64,000 bases of DNA. Origin: Punica granatum. Its lineage: Eukaryota > Streptophyta > Magnoliopsida > Myrtales > Lythraceae. This document shows positions 37,201-47,642 of the stretch, one piece after another. The number at the start of each line of letters is the position of its first letter. Within the stretch, counting starts at the first letter, position 1. Location: the NCBI RefSeq assembly GCF_007655135.1, contig NC_045127.1:14393001-14457000 (forward strand). The letters run 5' to 3'. Position numbers and translations under genes: made by a program. Under the pieces are notes generated by a model. It did not search any database, was not told the origin of the DNA, and was given only the letters and a program-made list of their open reading frames with translations.

Positions 37201-40200
37201 TCCAAACGGCAGGTCCTGATGGAGTAACTTGGGATTAGAAACACGCACATCTAGTGTCCTTAGCCAAGGCATGTTGTTTAACTCAGCAAGCCTAGCATTA
37301 ACTTGCGCTGCATCTCCTTCACCCTCCCACTGGTCGAAACTTTCTTCGAGATACAAATCCTCCAGTTTGGTCAGTCTTTCCATTACCCCTTGTTCTATCA
37401 CTTTTAGCTTCGAGCATTTGCTCAAATCCAATAGTACCAGATTGGTTAGTTCTCCTACCTCTTTTGGCAAATGCTCAATCTCAGAACCCATGAAGCTGAG
37501 GACTTGCAGTCCCTTTAGCTTCCCAATGATGCTAATATCCTCTATGACGCAATTGTCCAGACATAATGTTGTCAAATTTTGCAGCAAATGAACTGATGAA
37601 GGTAAGGAGGTAAAGTTTGCACTCCTAATATCTAAGACTCTAAGCTTCCTCATGCCTTCGAAAAAGGAATCTGGGACTTCGAAACGGTTTCCTGCGAGAT
37701 GTATTGAAGACATAGCAGAATATAATGTAAAAAATCTGAATATTGGTAATATGTGAATTGACAATTTCGAGATCAAAAGAATTCTTTCATAGTCATGTGT
37801 CTTCGTACCTTTGGATATGGAATTTTGAGCATTGAAGTCATCCCCTGCATGTGAGTTATAAATAGCAGCATGAGCACATGAATTAGACCAATGTATCTTA
37901 TATAATATATTTTTATTAATTATAAATTACGTTTTATAACAGTTCAAAATTATGCACATAATATATAGTAAAATTGAAAAACAAAAGAAAAAATGCATCA
38001 CATTCTATCCCGAGTACTGGGCTCCGCAACTAGTAACTATATATAGGATACTCATTTTCATCGACTATGGATATCCCCATTCTAGAATGTAGCGTCATAA
38101 AATTGGGTAAATATCTCCCTCCCCATTTTCTTCTTCGTCATATTAAATAATATTAAATAAAAATGGAAGAGGCATAGTGAAGATAATTTACAGAATATAG
38201 TGGCCTTGTTTTAAACAAATACAGACGTTGTAGCTGCAGAGGGGGGGGGGAAAAATCAATGTTTGGGGTATAAATTGGTACTTGTTAAATTCAGTCTGCT
38301 CTGCTTCTGCCCGATCATGATAAACCTGGGCCGGGCTGTCTACAACATGGGCATGTAAAAGGCCCAATAAGAAGCCTAGTTGGGCCCAACTCTAAAAAGG
38401 CCCATTTTTCCAATCCCATGGATCCGTAGGAGCTGCCGATGATCCAACTGCTCTGATCCCCCAAATTTCAAAATCGAACACCAGTTTGCTTTGGAAACTG
38501 CAAGCTGGAGCATTAGATGAATTTGCTTTCTTTATAATTTTAAAAATATTTTTGCATATGTAACCGGAAAAAAACCATGTGACCGAAAAAAATTGGATTG
38601 AACCTGTGATGAACTGATATGATATTATGATTACTGTTCTAATATAATATGAACTGAATAGAAGGATTGCATTTTCAAGCTATTTGAACACAAATTTCTT
38701 TATTTGAGTCTGTTAGAATCCATGAAAATGCAAAAATAAAATTCAATTGACAAGAATTTAGATGAATACTGTTATTTGGAGTCAATATGATAGTAGAACA
38801 ACTTTTTTTTTTTAAGTACAAGATTTGCACTAGGGATTTGAAATCGGGCCAAAATCAACAAGATTTGGCAATAATTCAACTCAATTGGAAGGAGTAAGTT
38901 TATCAAAATAATTCATTTCAATTCTAATATGTTCAAACAAGATCATTTCGTTCATTTCAAGTAAATTAATTGATATTCCAAACAACATAATTCATTTAGA
39001 ATTGAATTGAATTGGAATCAATTGAATTCAACGCATTTCTCCCAAGAATCGATTCCAAGCGGGGTGTCAGAGAACATACCTTGGGCATTGGTGTAATCTC
39101 CAGCATGTGAAATAAAGGTGGTTAGGTTTGGGTAGTTCGATACGTGCTGACGAAGAGTCTGAATGGCAACATGAGGCAGGGAGATTGTAGTTATTTCCTC
39201 TGGGCTTTTAGCTGGACCAACTTGCAAATCCTTGTCATCACTGAACACCAAATGACGGCCATCTTTGTTTGCGAGTTTCGTAGAAAATTCACGAAACACG
39301 TCATGGATTTTGACATGATCGTTGTCATCACCTTGGAGCAGCAGTGACGAGGCTTGAATCCGAAGTGATTCAACCATTTCTCTCCTAGGCAGGGAGATTG
39401 TTGTTATTTTCTCTAGGCTTTCAGCTGGACATACTTGCAAATCCTTGTCATCGCTACACACCAAATGACGGTCATTTTTGTTTGCGATTTTCGTTGAAAA
39501 TTCACGAACCACGTCGTGGATTCTGACATGATCGTTGTCATCACCTTGGAGCAGCAGTGACGAGGCTTTAAGCTTCCGAAGTGATTCAACCATTTCTCTC
39601 CTGGCTCTTTCCACGACATTGGTGCCATCAAATGAGCCCAAGCCTATACTGTGCTTGAGCAGGTTGCGTACTGGGATGTTCTGGTTTCCCATGAGACCGC
39701 AGAGTAGGAACAACTCCTTGTACTTCTCTTCTTCTAAAGACTGGTAACTCAACTCCAGGGTACTGTAAACAGCTTCTGATTTCTTAATGTGCTCGACTGC
39801 TTCTTCCAAAGTAGAGAGAGCCTTGTTCTTCAACATTCTTGCCAGCGGCAGGATTAGAATAGGCAAGCCTTCACATATCTTGACTAGTTTAGCTGCCAGA
39901 GTATCCGTTTTAGGGTCTCCAAATTCATCACCTGCTATCGCGGCAAACAACTTTGCTGTTTCCTCCGGACCCAAGGGAGGAAGATGGAGGTTTGGTTGGC
40001 AATCCATTTTGTCAGCCAGCAGATCTTCATTTCGGGAGGTGAGCAGCAACTTCACTTCCACATTCTGGTAGCTATTATCTTCAATCTCGATCCGCGTCAA
40101 GTGATGCTCCTCCCATAGATCATCAAGGATAATGAAGGCCTTCTTCTTTCCAGAACCTCCCCCATTATCTTTCTTGTCCAGCTGGCCCAATATGTGGTTG

Positions 40201-40889
40201 ATTTCCGCTCTGATTACCCCAACATTTGGGTTCTTTGATATGAGCTTCCTTATGACTTTATCAAACCTTTTCGACGCCTTGGCCTTCCTTTCGACCTCAT
40301 CCAGAAGGGTGGTCTTGCCAACACCACCCATTCCGTGGACACCGATCCTCCTGACATTATTATCCGTCAGAGCTTCCATGATCTTGCTCATGATCAAAGC
40401 CCTGGAATCGAGGAGAACAGGGGGCTGGGCAGACGTCCCTGAAGAGGATGAAGGCAGGGTTGCTGCAGCTTCTGTGGTTTGTGCGTCATGGTAGGAGATC
40501 TGGTTGAACTTCTCCCCCTTCCCACAGTGTTCTTGAATGTCGTCAGCGACGTTCCTTGCCTTCCTGCCCAGTTGATGGCAGGCAACCGGATTCGGAATGA
40601 AGTGCAAGCAGCTCTTTTTGCTCTCAACATCCGCGATCACCTTCCTGGCACTTTCCGTGAGCTCATCAGTCTTGTTGAGCCACGATTGAACATCACCTTC
40701 GATCCACTCCCCTTTGAGAATAGCCTCATTAACGGCATGCTGAACCCTTTCTCTAGCATTCACCAGCTTGCCAACACCGCCTTTGAGCTCATTAACATGG
40801 GTCTTGGACCGAAGCATATACCCAAGTTGACGGCATGCAGGTTCTACTGTGAGCCTGAAAACTTCAGCAACAAGAGGTGAAGGATCCAT
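21407..40889 (-). CDS. Giant CC-NBS-LRR disease resistance protein (At4g27190/RPS2-like), 10 exons
   Basis: Intracellular immune receptor. My model joins exons 40889-39080, 37844-37809, 37691-36358, 35849-35121, 30529-29744, 29589-28978, 27983-26355, 23531-22767, 22341-21580 and 21487-21407. Every junction is GT-AG, phases match throughout, and 8,544 nt encode about 2,847 aa ending in TAG. Order: coiled-coil N-terminus (1-150), NB-ARC (about 160-460) with P-loop GMGGVGKTT (186-194), kinase-2 FIILDDLW (252-259), RNBS-B LLLTSR, GLPL (341-344) and CGLM, a duplicated IHD segment (430-572), then some 2,200 residues of irregular LRRs. Typical relatives are much shorter (roughly 900-2,000 aa from memory), so the LRR part is exceptional. 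Splitting into two genes remains possible, because the 4.6-kb intron 4 could hide a boundary; no second NB-ARC or start was seen downstream. Confidence 0.83.
21580..22341 (-). CDS. NLR exon 9: LRR module
   Basis: 254 codons, phase 0-0. Acceptor cactag|GATGCGTTCC; begins D-A-F-P-N-L rather than V-x-x-P-x-L. Donor CAACA|gtatgc after NLNAAMLERSQAT, which aligns with the SDLNTTMKKLFSEK ending inside exon 7. An inverted, damaged copy of this exon lies at 52221-53045. Confidence 0.85.
22767..23531 (-). CDS. NLR exon 8: LRR module
   Basis: 255 codons, phase 0-0. Begins V-L-F-P-D-L after gtgcag and ends PLFSVDK before gtaagc. Contains LEEINIESCGMLRKVFPP, LKEVHVRECPKLVNLFP and LESLNIEECGLEWIV, plus an acidic patch DNGDEIHEDNEQGE. 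Confidence 0.9.
25735..26120 (+). mobile_element. Possible eroded Helitron
   Basis: Begins ATCTACTACTACAAATTG and ends with hairpin-like CGCATAGTGCG then AGTGACGCTCTA. The terminal CTAG has become CTAT if this is one. Non-coding; boundaries tentative. Confidence 0.3.
26121..26142. repeat. (TA)n microsatellite in intron 7
   Basis: Perfect TA repeat of about 11 units. Confidence 0.93.
26355..27983 (-). CDS. NLR exon 7: double-length LRR module
   Basis: 543 codons, phase 0-0, about twice the usual module. Acceptor ttctcag|GCTGCAATACC; donor GAGAAG|gtcagt. At residue 290 of the exon it contains ..TTMKKLFSEK followed by TLLSSMHSLKI, which looks like the normal end of one module joined to the beginning of the next. 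It ends PAFFSEK. LRR phrases include LETLRVSECAKLISLL and LRKIKIKDCTMLEEII. Confidence 0.88.
28148..28292. mobile_element. Small foldback MITE in NLR intron 6
   Basis: Left end GGTGTTACGGCGACACGTTTAG and right end complement GGTGCCACGGTGACACCGTTTAG pair over about 35 bp, extending into TATTTTAGTTCAA on both sides. About 145 bp overall, non-coding. Target duplication not resolved, so superfamily is unknown. Confidence 0.65.
28978..29589 (-). CDS. NLR exon 6: LRR module
   Basis: 204 codons, phase 0-0. Begins V-F-L-P-N-L after gcacag and ends QQKRLP before gtacgt. It is the shortest full module. LRR phrases include LKHLKVERCTELLSIV, LECLKVDDCSSSECIY and LTTLELKKLPALCKFW. Its end departs from the FxEK form of its neighbours. 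Confidence 0.84.
29744..30529 (-). CDS. NLR exon 5: LRR module
   Basis: 262 codons, phase 0-0. Begins V-L-L-P-R-L after ctttaag and ends GLFNEK before gtacgg. It contains irregular LRRs such as LETISVGGCKKLRTVFPL, FPNLTGITVVGCDCLTDLI and LETLKIKGCKGMREVV. Confidence 0.87.
34177..34207. repeat. (TA)n microsatellite in intron 4
   Basis: Perfect TA repeat of about 15 units after a pyrimidine-rich stretch. Confidence 0.95.
34629..34884 (+). mobile_element. GCGTTTGG-type MITE, copy b (divergent)
   Basis: Begins TGTTTGGTTTTAGAGTTGAG and ends ..TTTTACAAACCAAACA, giving inverted TGTTTGGTTT/AAACCAAACA termini. The interior resembles copies at 4181-4366 and 52371-52548 loosely. Non-coding. Confidence 0.5.
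35121..35849 (-). CDS. NLR exon 4: LRR module
   Basis: 243 codons, phase 0-0. Starts V-W-L-P-K-L after tttgtcag. It holds repeats of the type LESLEITNCDMLTEVF and LRELKVSRCDELRYLF. It ends TVFFNRM before gtatgc, the counterpart of the ..FFSEK/LFNEK endings of other modules. Confidence 0.85.
36358..37691 (-). CDS. NLR exon 3: first LRR block
   Basis: Acceptor ctcgcag|GAAACCG; donor CAACAG|gtaact. About 445 residues. It opens with the classic NLR post-NB-ARC LRRs (PDSFFEGMRKLRVLDI, LPSSVHLLQNLTTLCLDNC, IEHLPKEVGELTNLVLLDLS) and passes into irregular LRRs with the recurring C-x-x-L/M form (ERCGKLKNMF). An acidic run DDDDEE sits at the exit (about 36650-36665). It ends IFVDGQQ in phase 0. Confidence 0.9.
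37809..37844 (-). CDS. NLR exon 2: 36-nt micro-exon
   Basis: Acceptor atgcag|GGGATGAC and donor CCAAAG|gtacga frame 36 nt, so phase 1 is kept. Joined to its neighbours it reads ..NAQ-GDDFNAQNSISK-GNRFEVPDSFFEGM. Its start repeats the phrase GDYTNAQ at the end of exon 1, and the following exon begins in the form usual for this family. Skipping it would also keep the frame, so both isoforms are possible. Confidence 0.72.
37810..39079 (-). other. NLR introns 1-2 region
   Basis: Intron 1 (39079-37845) contains a poly-G run (38239-38248), a GGCCCAA-rich patch (38325-38410) and the second copy of an AATTCAATT-rich repeat that ends about 20 bp from the exon 1 donor. The repeat insertion lies close to the splice site but leaves it intact. 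Confidence 0.55.
38730..39056 (+). repeat. Dispersed AATTCAATT-rich repeat, copy 2
   Basis: Matches 19815-20170 in the same orientation and order, including GGGCCAAAATCAACAAGATTTGG and AATCGATTCC near the end. It lies in NLR intron 1, about 23 bp from the exon 1 donor. Confidence 0.6.
39080..40889 (-). CDS. NLR exon 1: coiled coil, NB-ARC and duplicated MHD segment
   Basis: Starts MDPSPLVAEVFRLTVEP, a usual beginning for this clade, and runs 603 codons plus one base (phase 1). All nucleotide-binding motifs are intact: Lys192 in the P-loop, Asp256-Asp257 in kinase-2, and GLPI at 341-344. Segment 430-501 (with IHD at 457-459) is followed directly by a second copy at 502-572 (IHD at 528-530). 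The donor is CAAG|gtatgt. The Met of the MHD motif is Ile in both copies. The exon ends GDYTNAQ, leading into a micro-exon with a similar phrase. Confidence 0.93.
39174..39602 (-). repeat. In-frame tandem duplication within NLR exon 1
   Basis: Two adjacent units, 39602-39387 (216 nt) and 39386-39174 (213 nt), that are similar at roughly 90% by eye. Each encodes RREMVESLR..ASSLLLQGDDNDHV, the IHD form of the MHD motif, REFSTK.. and ends EITTISLP or close. The single-codon length difference keeps the frame. Confidence 0.93.
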
Positions 40890-41253
40890 TTCCTTTCTCT
40901 TCTATTCCAGTTTAATCGGCAAATAATGGTTTCGACCGCACCGAGAGCAGAAAGAAGAAATATGGCAGAAGAAATAATTAATGGAGAAGGCAGATAGGGT
41001 AGGGACTGGAGAGTGTGAGCTGAACTGAAGTAGAAGAAGAAAGAAGCAAAGGACAACGAGAGCAATAATTAACTGAGCCGATGATAGATTTTTTTTTTCT
41101 CTTTCTTTTTTTTAATATTACGAGAAAAATCTATGAATATTAATAAAAAGTTTAATTCACCGAAAAAAAAAAAGTTTAATGGAAGGGTACAGCCTACAGG
41201 TAATAATAGTACATTGAAAATCAAGCTTACAATGTCATTTCACTCTGTTGGCC
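40890..41253 (-). promoter_or_regulatory. NLR upstream flank (leader and probable promoter)
   Basis: About 360 bp separate the NLR start from the repeat block. On the minus strand an AATATTAAAAAAAA stretch (about 41110-41125) could serve as a TATA region, followed by a pyrimidine/purine-rich leader. No firm element can be assigned. Confidence 0.35.
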
Positions 41254-41400
41254 TTTTGAGTTGAGTAAACACTCAACTCTATCTTCTGCAACTAGAGGAC
41301 AAAATCGCATAGAAGAGTCTGAGAAGTTATATGACCTCCCCCAGACAAAATGGCAGAGAACATTTACTTTAAATATAAAAAAGGAAAAAGCAAAATTAAA
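41254..41400 (+). repeat. Left arm of 146-bp inverted repeat
   Basis: Inverted copy of 49202-49347. Both begin (reading inward) TTTTGAGTTGAGTAAACACT and end GCAAAATTAAA. The arm keeps an open frame (FELSKHSTLSSATRGQNR.. ending ..KWQRTFTLNI) almost identical to that in the right arm, suggesting a piece of coding sequence. Confidence 0.82.
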
Positions 41401-43106
41401 TCCTCAACGGGCCAAAAAAAAACAAAAAAGATGAACAAAGCCGCAGGCTGCCTCTCTGCTTCATTTCTGTTCTCTTGAAAGGAGGAACTGTGCACCCGTG
41501 AAAGGCCGCTCCATCCCTTTCGATTTCGCTGCTCCGCAAGAAGCAATCGCATCTCCGCCCGTACATACACTGCTCATCCCTTCCGTAACCTTAGATGTAT
41601 TTCAATTAAAGATATATGAGTATGTGTTTATTTTATGTAAAAAAGTACCGGTGTTTGAATATATTAATTTGTTGTCTAGAACTTTTGATGGAATGCTGCT
41701 CCATGTCCAACAGGTGAGAAAATGCTTCAATAATATGTAAGTGTGCTTATATATTTATGTGTGTATCCGTATAAGTGGATATGTATTTTATATATGTGTG
41801 TATGTATATGCGTTGATATATCAACAGCTGAGAATATGCTGGTGTGCTTATATATTTATATATGTTGGTATCTGTATACGTGGATATATATTTATATATG
41901 TATGTATAAGTGCATGGGATATAAAAATAGGTAAGATAATTTATTATTAAAATATTTATTGAATAATATTTTAAAAAAATATGTAAGAGAAAATATTAAT
42001 ACATATAAAAAAAATGATAAAATAGTAATAATTATAATATTGAATCTGTGAAAGAATTGAGTTGGGTTGAATTAAATAAATTATTAATTTTATTTTAAAC
42101 AAGAGCCCAAGCTAAAGGATTTCTCCGAGAGCATAATAAAAAAATTCGTGGTGTCATTTAAGAGATTTGTGGGATTTTTTTGGGAATTCACCCGATTTTT
42201 TTGTAATTGGACCACTAAATTTATAAGGACTATCACTGTTGTCTCTTTTGCAGGAACAAACAATAAACAAATATTGAGTCTTCCTAATTTTTAAGATTTC
42301 ATATAAAATTAACTAATTGATAACTTTTCATTCACAATTACAGAAATCTCATATAAGACAATTTTAAGATGCTTCGGTATGTTCAAATTTTAATGATTGA
42401 GCTTTCTTTTACCTTTTTGTTTACAATATCCAACTATTATAGTAGGTAATTTGTTCATTTTTTTATTATGATTGGCTATAAAAATAATCCCGATTATTTT
42501 CTTTTCAGTTATTAGATCGGATTAAGATTGATTTGAGCCTTACACATGTCCAAATTCTTTTTGCTAGAAGATTCACCACTCAATTTTTGATTTTCGATAT
42601 TTTCAACTACACATCTTCTCGAAGATGCTCGGTCGCACCAGTCAACTGCTCGAATCCGATCCGATATTAAACCAAACAAAATCTACCTATGCAAACAAAT
42701 AATTAACAATTTAATTCATTAAAAAAGAAAATATAATAAATTACTAATTTTGATATCTTCATACGTTCACATTCCCTATTTCAATCGACAAAATCAACTC
42801 ACCTATCTCGAAAATTCAATCCTTAAATGTTGATTTCTTTTTTTTCTTTTTTCTATGGGATCATAGAACAAATCAACCCCAAGAGATGCCCGATCATGAT
42901 AGCCAAAACCCAAATTAACACGCAAATCCAATTCTAATTTCACGATATCCACAGCAAACATGACGGCTCATTCACCTAATTGCTAGAGCACCAAAAATCC
43001 AATGGCAGAGATGAAGAACTACTTTGAATAAAGAAATTTCTTAGTTTTTTTAATTTAAAAAATTGTTTTTAAATTATTCATAAATTACTAAAGGTGGTAG
43101 TGTCGC

Positions 43107-44290
43107 TGTAATAATTTTTTTAACAGAGGAACAATTTGTTCGACAGAACCGATATTGAAGGACCATTTTTATTACAAAAATCTTTGAAAGATTATATTTT
43201 CGAATCTTGATAGTTTTCTCAAATTCAAAATTGAAATAAGGGGTTAACGCCCCTTAACTAACCCTTTTGGCCCCCCTTTTAGCTCAGTCTAGACAGTTAC
43301 CGTATTTGTTAAGATCAATGTAAGTTTTGTATTTATATGGTCTCAATTACATATGATTTAGCAACACTATGGTAAATTTTGGGTTGATATCCGGTAGTGT
43401 GAATCTAAGGACGGGGAGATTGGAGAAAAGAACCGTAGTGAAGTGATTCCATATTTTGGAATCACATCCAATTGAATTATTTATGTTCATTTATTTAGAT
43501 TTTTATGTTTTCACATTAAGTCTATAATTTTTCTATATTGTCATTAAAAAAAAGAGAAAGGAAATTTGAGGATGGGGCTGATAAATGAGGGTAAGCTAGG
43601 TGAGGGTCTTTGAGGGAGATGATAGGGTCATTAATGTCTCGACAACTCCTTCCCAACACAATGTTTCCCCCATCTTTAATGCCCTTCTGATTTATACAGC
43701 AATCTCTCCATATCCAGTCCTTTTCCATTTCCCGTTTACCATTCCATTTTTTTCCATTCAAACTGCAAGCTATCGCGAGACGAGATCCCGGAGGATTTTG
43801 CGATGACCATTGGAGACAATGGACATTGGACTCCTCATCCCAAGCATGAGAAATCCCCTAGGTCACGTCAGCTTCGTGCCTTACTTGATTTATTCGTTTT
43901 TGGTTTATTTAAGATTTTCTTTCTTTTCAAATGATTTTTCGTGATCAGGAATTTTACTTATTTTTAAAGAAAATGTGTAATAATTATTTGTGAATTTAGA
44001 AATTTGTTTCATTTTTTAATATTATAATTAATTATGATCATTATGTTTGAGAAATTAAAGTGAAACTCAACCACATAGGTGAGGATATTCGGAAAATGAT
44101 GATGGCTCAGCGAGAACGTTACATATAGTATCAGAGCCGACCATGAGGATTGCCAATGCAGGAGGGTTGGGCAAAAGTGCACCGTGAGTGATCCCTCACT
44201 TTGGTTTTTTTTTTTCAATTAAAAAAATATTTTTAAATAAATTACTAAATGGTGTTAGTATCACTGTGATAATCTTTTTAACACGGGTAC
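43107..44290 (+). mobile_element. Possible TRIM-like LTR element, copy 1
   Basis: Candidate LTR 43107-44123 begins TGTAATAATT and ends CGTTACA (inverted TGTAA/TTACA). It is followed by TAGTATCAGAGCCGA (44126 on), one base off the Copia/Gypsy-style initiator-Met primer site TGGTATCAGAGC. After about 140 bp, sequence like the LTR start (TGTGATAATC, 44265) resumes but soon breaks off. No coding region. Boundaries are tentative. Confidence 0.35.
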
Positions 44291-47200
44291 GTTTCACCAC
44301 GAAGGAAGCACTCATTGCTTCGTTCTCGATTCGTCAGTTCAACGCTTTCAATTACAGTCTTCTGGAATCAAGATGCCAGGGGTTTCCTTTGTTCCGTTTT
44401 ATAGCGATATAGGGCCTTAATTAAATTCACAAATAATTATTACATATTTTCTTTAAAAATAAGTAAAATTCCCGACCACGAAAAATTATTTGAAAAGAAA
44501 GAAAATCTTAAATAAACCAAAAGATTTCTCCATAAACGTCGAATAAATCAAGTAAGGCACCAAGCTGACGGGACCTAGGGGATTTCTCATGCTTGGGATG
44601 AGGAGTCCAATGTCCATTGTCTCCAATGGACGTCGCAAAATCCTCCGGGATCTCGTATTGCGATAGCATGCAGTCTGAATGGAATCGAATGAAATGGTGA
44701 GCGGCAAATGGGAAAGGACTAGATAGGGAGAGATTACCCTATAAATCAGTAGGTCAGGGATCAATCAGGGCATTAAAGACACTCAGCTAACCTACCTGCA
44801 CTTATCAGCCGCTTCCCTCCTTTAATGCTCTCACTCTCCCCCATCCTCAAATTTATTTTTTATTTCTCTTTTTTCCTATGACAATATAGAGAAATTATAG
44901 ACTTAGTGTGAAAACATAAAAACCTAAATAAATGAACATAAATAATTCGGTTGGATGGGAATCCAAATATGGAATCACTTCACCACGGCTCTTTCCTCCA
45001 ATCTCCCCGTCCTTAGATTCACACTACCGGATATCAACTCAAAATTTGGGTTTTGGCTATCATGACCGGGCATCTCTTGCGGTTGATTTGTTCTATGATC
45101 CCATAGAACAAAATCCTCCGGGATCTCGTCTCGCGACAGCTTGCCGTTTGAATGGAATAAAATGGAATCGTAAACGGAAAATGGGAAAGGAATCGATAGG
45201 GAGAGATTACTGTATAAATCAGTAGGGTCGGAGATCAATCAGGGCATTAAAGATGGGGGAAAAGGGGGTTGGGAAGGAGTTGTCAGGAAATTAATGCCCT
45301 CATTTACCAGCCGCTTCCCTCCTTTAATGCTCTCACTCTCCCCCATCCTCAAATTTATTTTTTATTTCTCTTTTCTCCTATGACAATATAGAGAAATTAT
45401 AGACTTAGTGTGAAAACATAAAAATCTAAATAAATGAACATAAATAATTCAATGGAATGAGAATCCAAACATGGAATCATTTCACTACGGCTCTTTCCTC
45501 CTATCTCCCTGTCCTTAGCTTCACGCTACCGGATATCAACTCAAAATTTACCATAGAGTTGCTAAATCATATGTTGTAATTAAGACCATATAAATAAAAA
45601 GGTAAGAGAAAGCTCAATCATTAAAATTTGAACATACTAAACATCGTAACATTGTCTTATCTGAGATTTCTGTAATTTTGAATTAAAAGTTATCAATTAG
45701 TTAATTATATATGAAATCTTAAAAATTAGGAAGACTCTATATTTGTTTATTGTTTGTTCATGGAAAAGAGACAACAGTGATAGTCCTTATTGCAGCAATA
45801 AAGAAATTATCTCGTAGATTAGAAACTGAAAGGAGAAAAATTAATTAGAATCGACAAAGATGGATTGAAGGAATGATGCTTATACAAAATTTGTCTAAAA
45901 GTTACCAAGGCGTTCCATGCAAGAAGAGAGAGAATGGCTTTTCATTTTTATTTTGATTCTGCCATATATGAGAGAGAAATGGAGAAGGTGAAAAAATTCT
46001 TAGTTTATTAAGAGATTTGTGGGATTTTTTTGGGAATTGACCCCAAATTTTTGTAATTGGACCACTAAATTTAGAAAAATTCTCCCACAGTACATAGTTG
46101 GCAATATTTTTTAAATTTATTTAATTGATATTTAAATACTTCCAAAGAAGAGTGATGAAAAAGGTAAATTGAATCTATTTTATTCTCCAATCCTCTCTCC
46201 AGCATGGAAAAATTACAAAAATTTGGGGTCAATTCCTTAAAAAATCTCACAAATTTCTTAAATGATACTAGAAATTTTTTCAACACAATTATTATTTTTC
46301 TTTTTTCTTCAATTTTTTTAATTTTTAATATTAATTTTTTTAACTATTTATTATTTTTTTTCATAATTTAACAACACAATTATTATTTTTTCCCAATCAA
46401 ACACAACCTAGGCTCTCTAGTTTCAAATGGACATACACAATCCATGTTCTACGCTTAATGACCCTCACCTCACCTACCCTCATTTATCAGCTGCTTCCCT
46501 TGTTTAATGCTCTCATTCTCCCCCATCCTCCAATTTCTTTTTCTTTTTTTTTTTCCTATGACAAATAGAAAAATTATAGACTTTGTGTAAAAACATAAAA
46601 ATCTAAATAAATGAACATAAATAATTCAATTGGATGGGCCAAAAAAAAAAAAAGGAAGAGGAAAGCCGCAGACTGCCTCTCTGCTTCATTTCTGTTCTCT
46701 TCACGGGAGGAACTGTGCACCCGTGAAAGGCCGCTCCATCACTTCCGATTTCGCTGCTCCGCAAGAAGCAATCGCATCTCCACCGTGTGCGCCCGTACGT
46801 ACACTGCTCATCCCTTCCATAACCTTAGATGTATTTCGATTAAAGATATATGAGTATGTTTTACGTAAAAAGTACCGGTGTTTGAATATATTAATTTGTT
46901 GTCTGGAACTTTTGATAGAATGCTGCTCCATGTCCAACGCGTGAGAAAATGCTTCAATAATATGTACGTGTGCTTATATATTTATGTGTGTATCCGTATA
47001 AGTGGATATGTATTTTATATATGTGTATGTATATACGTTGATATATCAATAGGGGAGAATATGCTGGTGTGCTTATATATTTATATATGTTGGTATCTGT
47101 ATATGTGGATATATATTTATATATGTATGTATAAGTACATGGGAATATAAAATAGATAAAAGAATTTATTATTAAAAAATTTATTACATAACATTCAAGA

Positions 47201-47642
47201 AAAGCACGTGAAAAAAATATTAATAAATATAAGAGACTAATAAAATAATAATAATTATAGCGTGGAATTTGTAGAAGAATTGAGTGGAGTTGAATCGACA
47301 AAATCAACTCACCAATCCCAAAAATTCAATCAACAATTCAATCCTTAAATGTTGATTGTTGATTTCTTTTTTTCTTTTTCTATGGGATCATAGAACAAAT
47401 CAACCGCAAGAGATGCCCGATCTTGATAGGTAAAACCCAAATTAACACGCAATCCAATTCTAATTTCATGATATCCACAGCAAACATGGCGGCTCTTTTC
47501 ATTCACCTAATTGCAAGAGCACCAAAAATCCAATGGATGAAGAATTATTTCGAATCAAGAAATTTTTTGGTTTTCTTTTCAATTAAAAAAATTATTTTTA
47601 AATTATTCATAAATTACTAAAGCCTAAAGGTGCTAGTGTCAC

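Noticed and set aside
44486..45238. Open frames of 87-97 codons in the repeat block, repeated in several copies
   Set aside because: The same sequence appears in both orientations and the frames differ between copies, so coding is unlikely.
41741..47307. Tyr/Ile/Cys-rich short frames near 41750-41950 and 46950-47300
   Set aside because: They come from TATAT/GTGTAT low-complexity DNA in direct repeat X.
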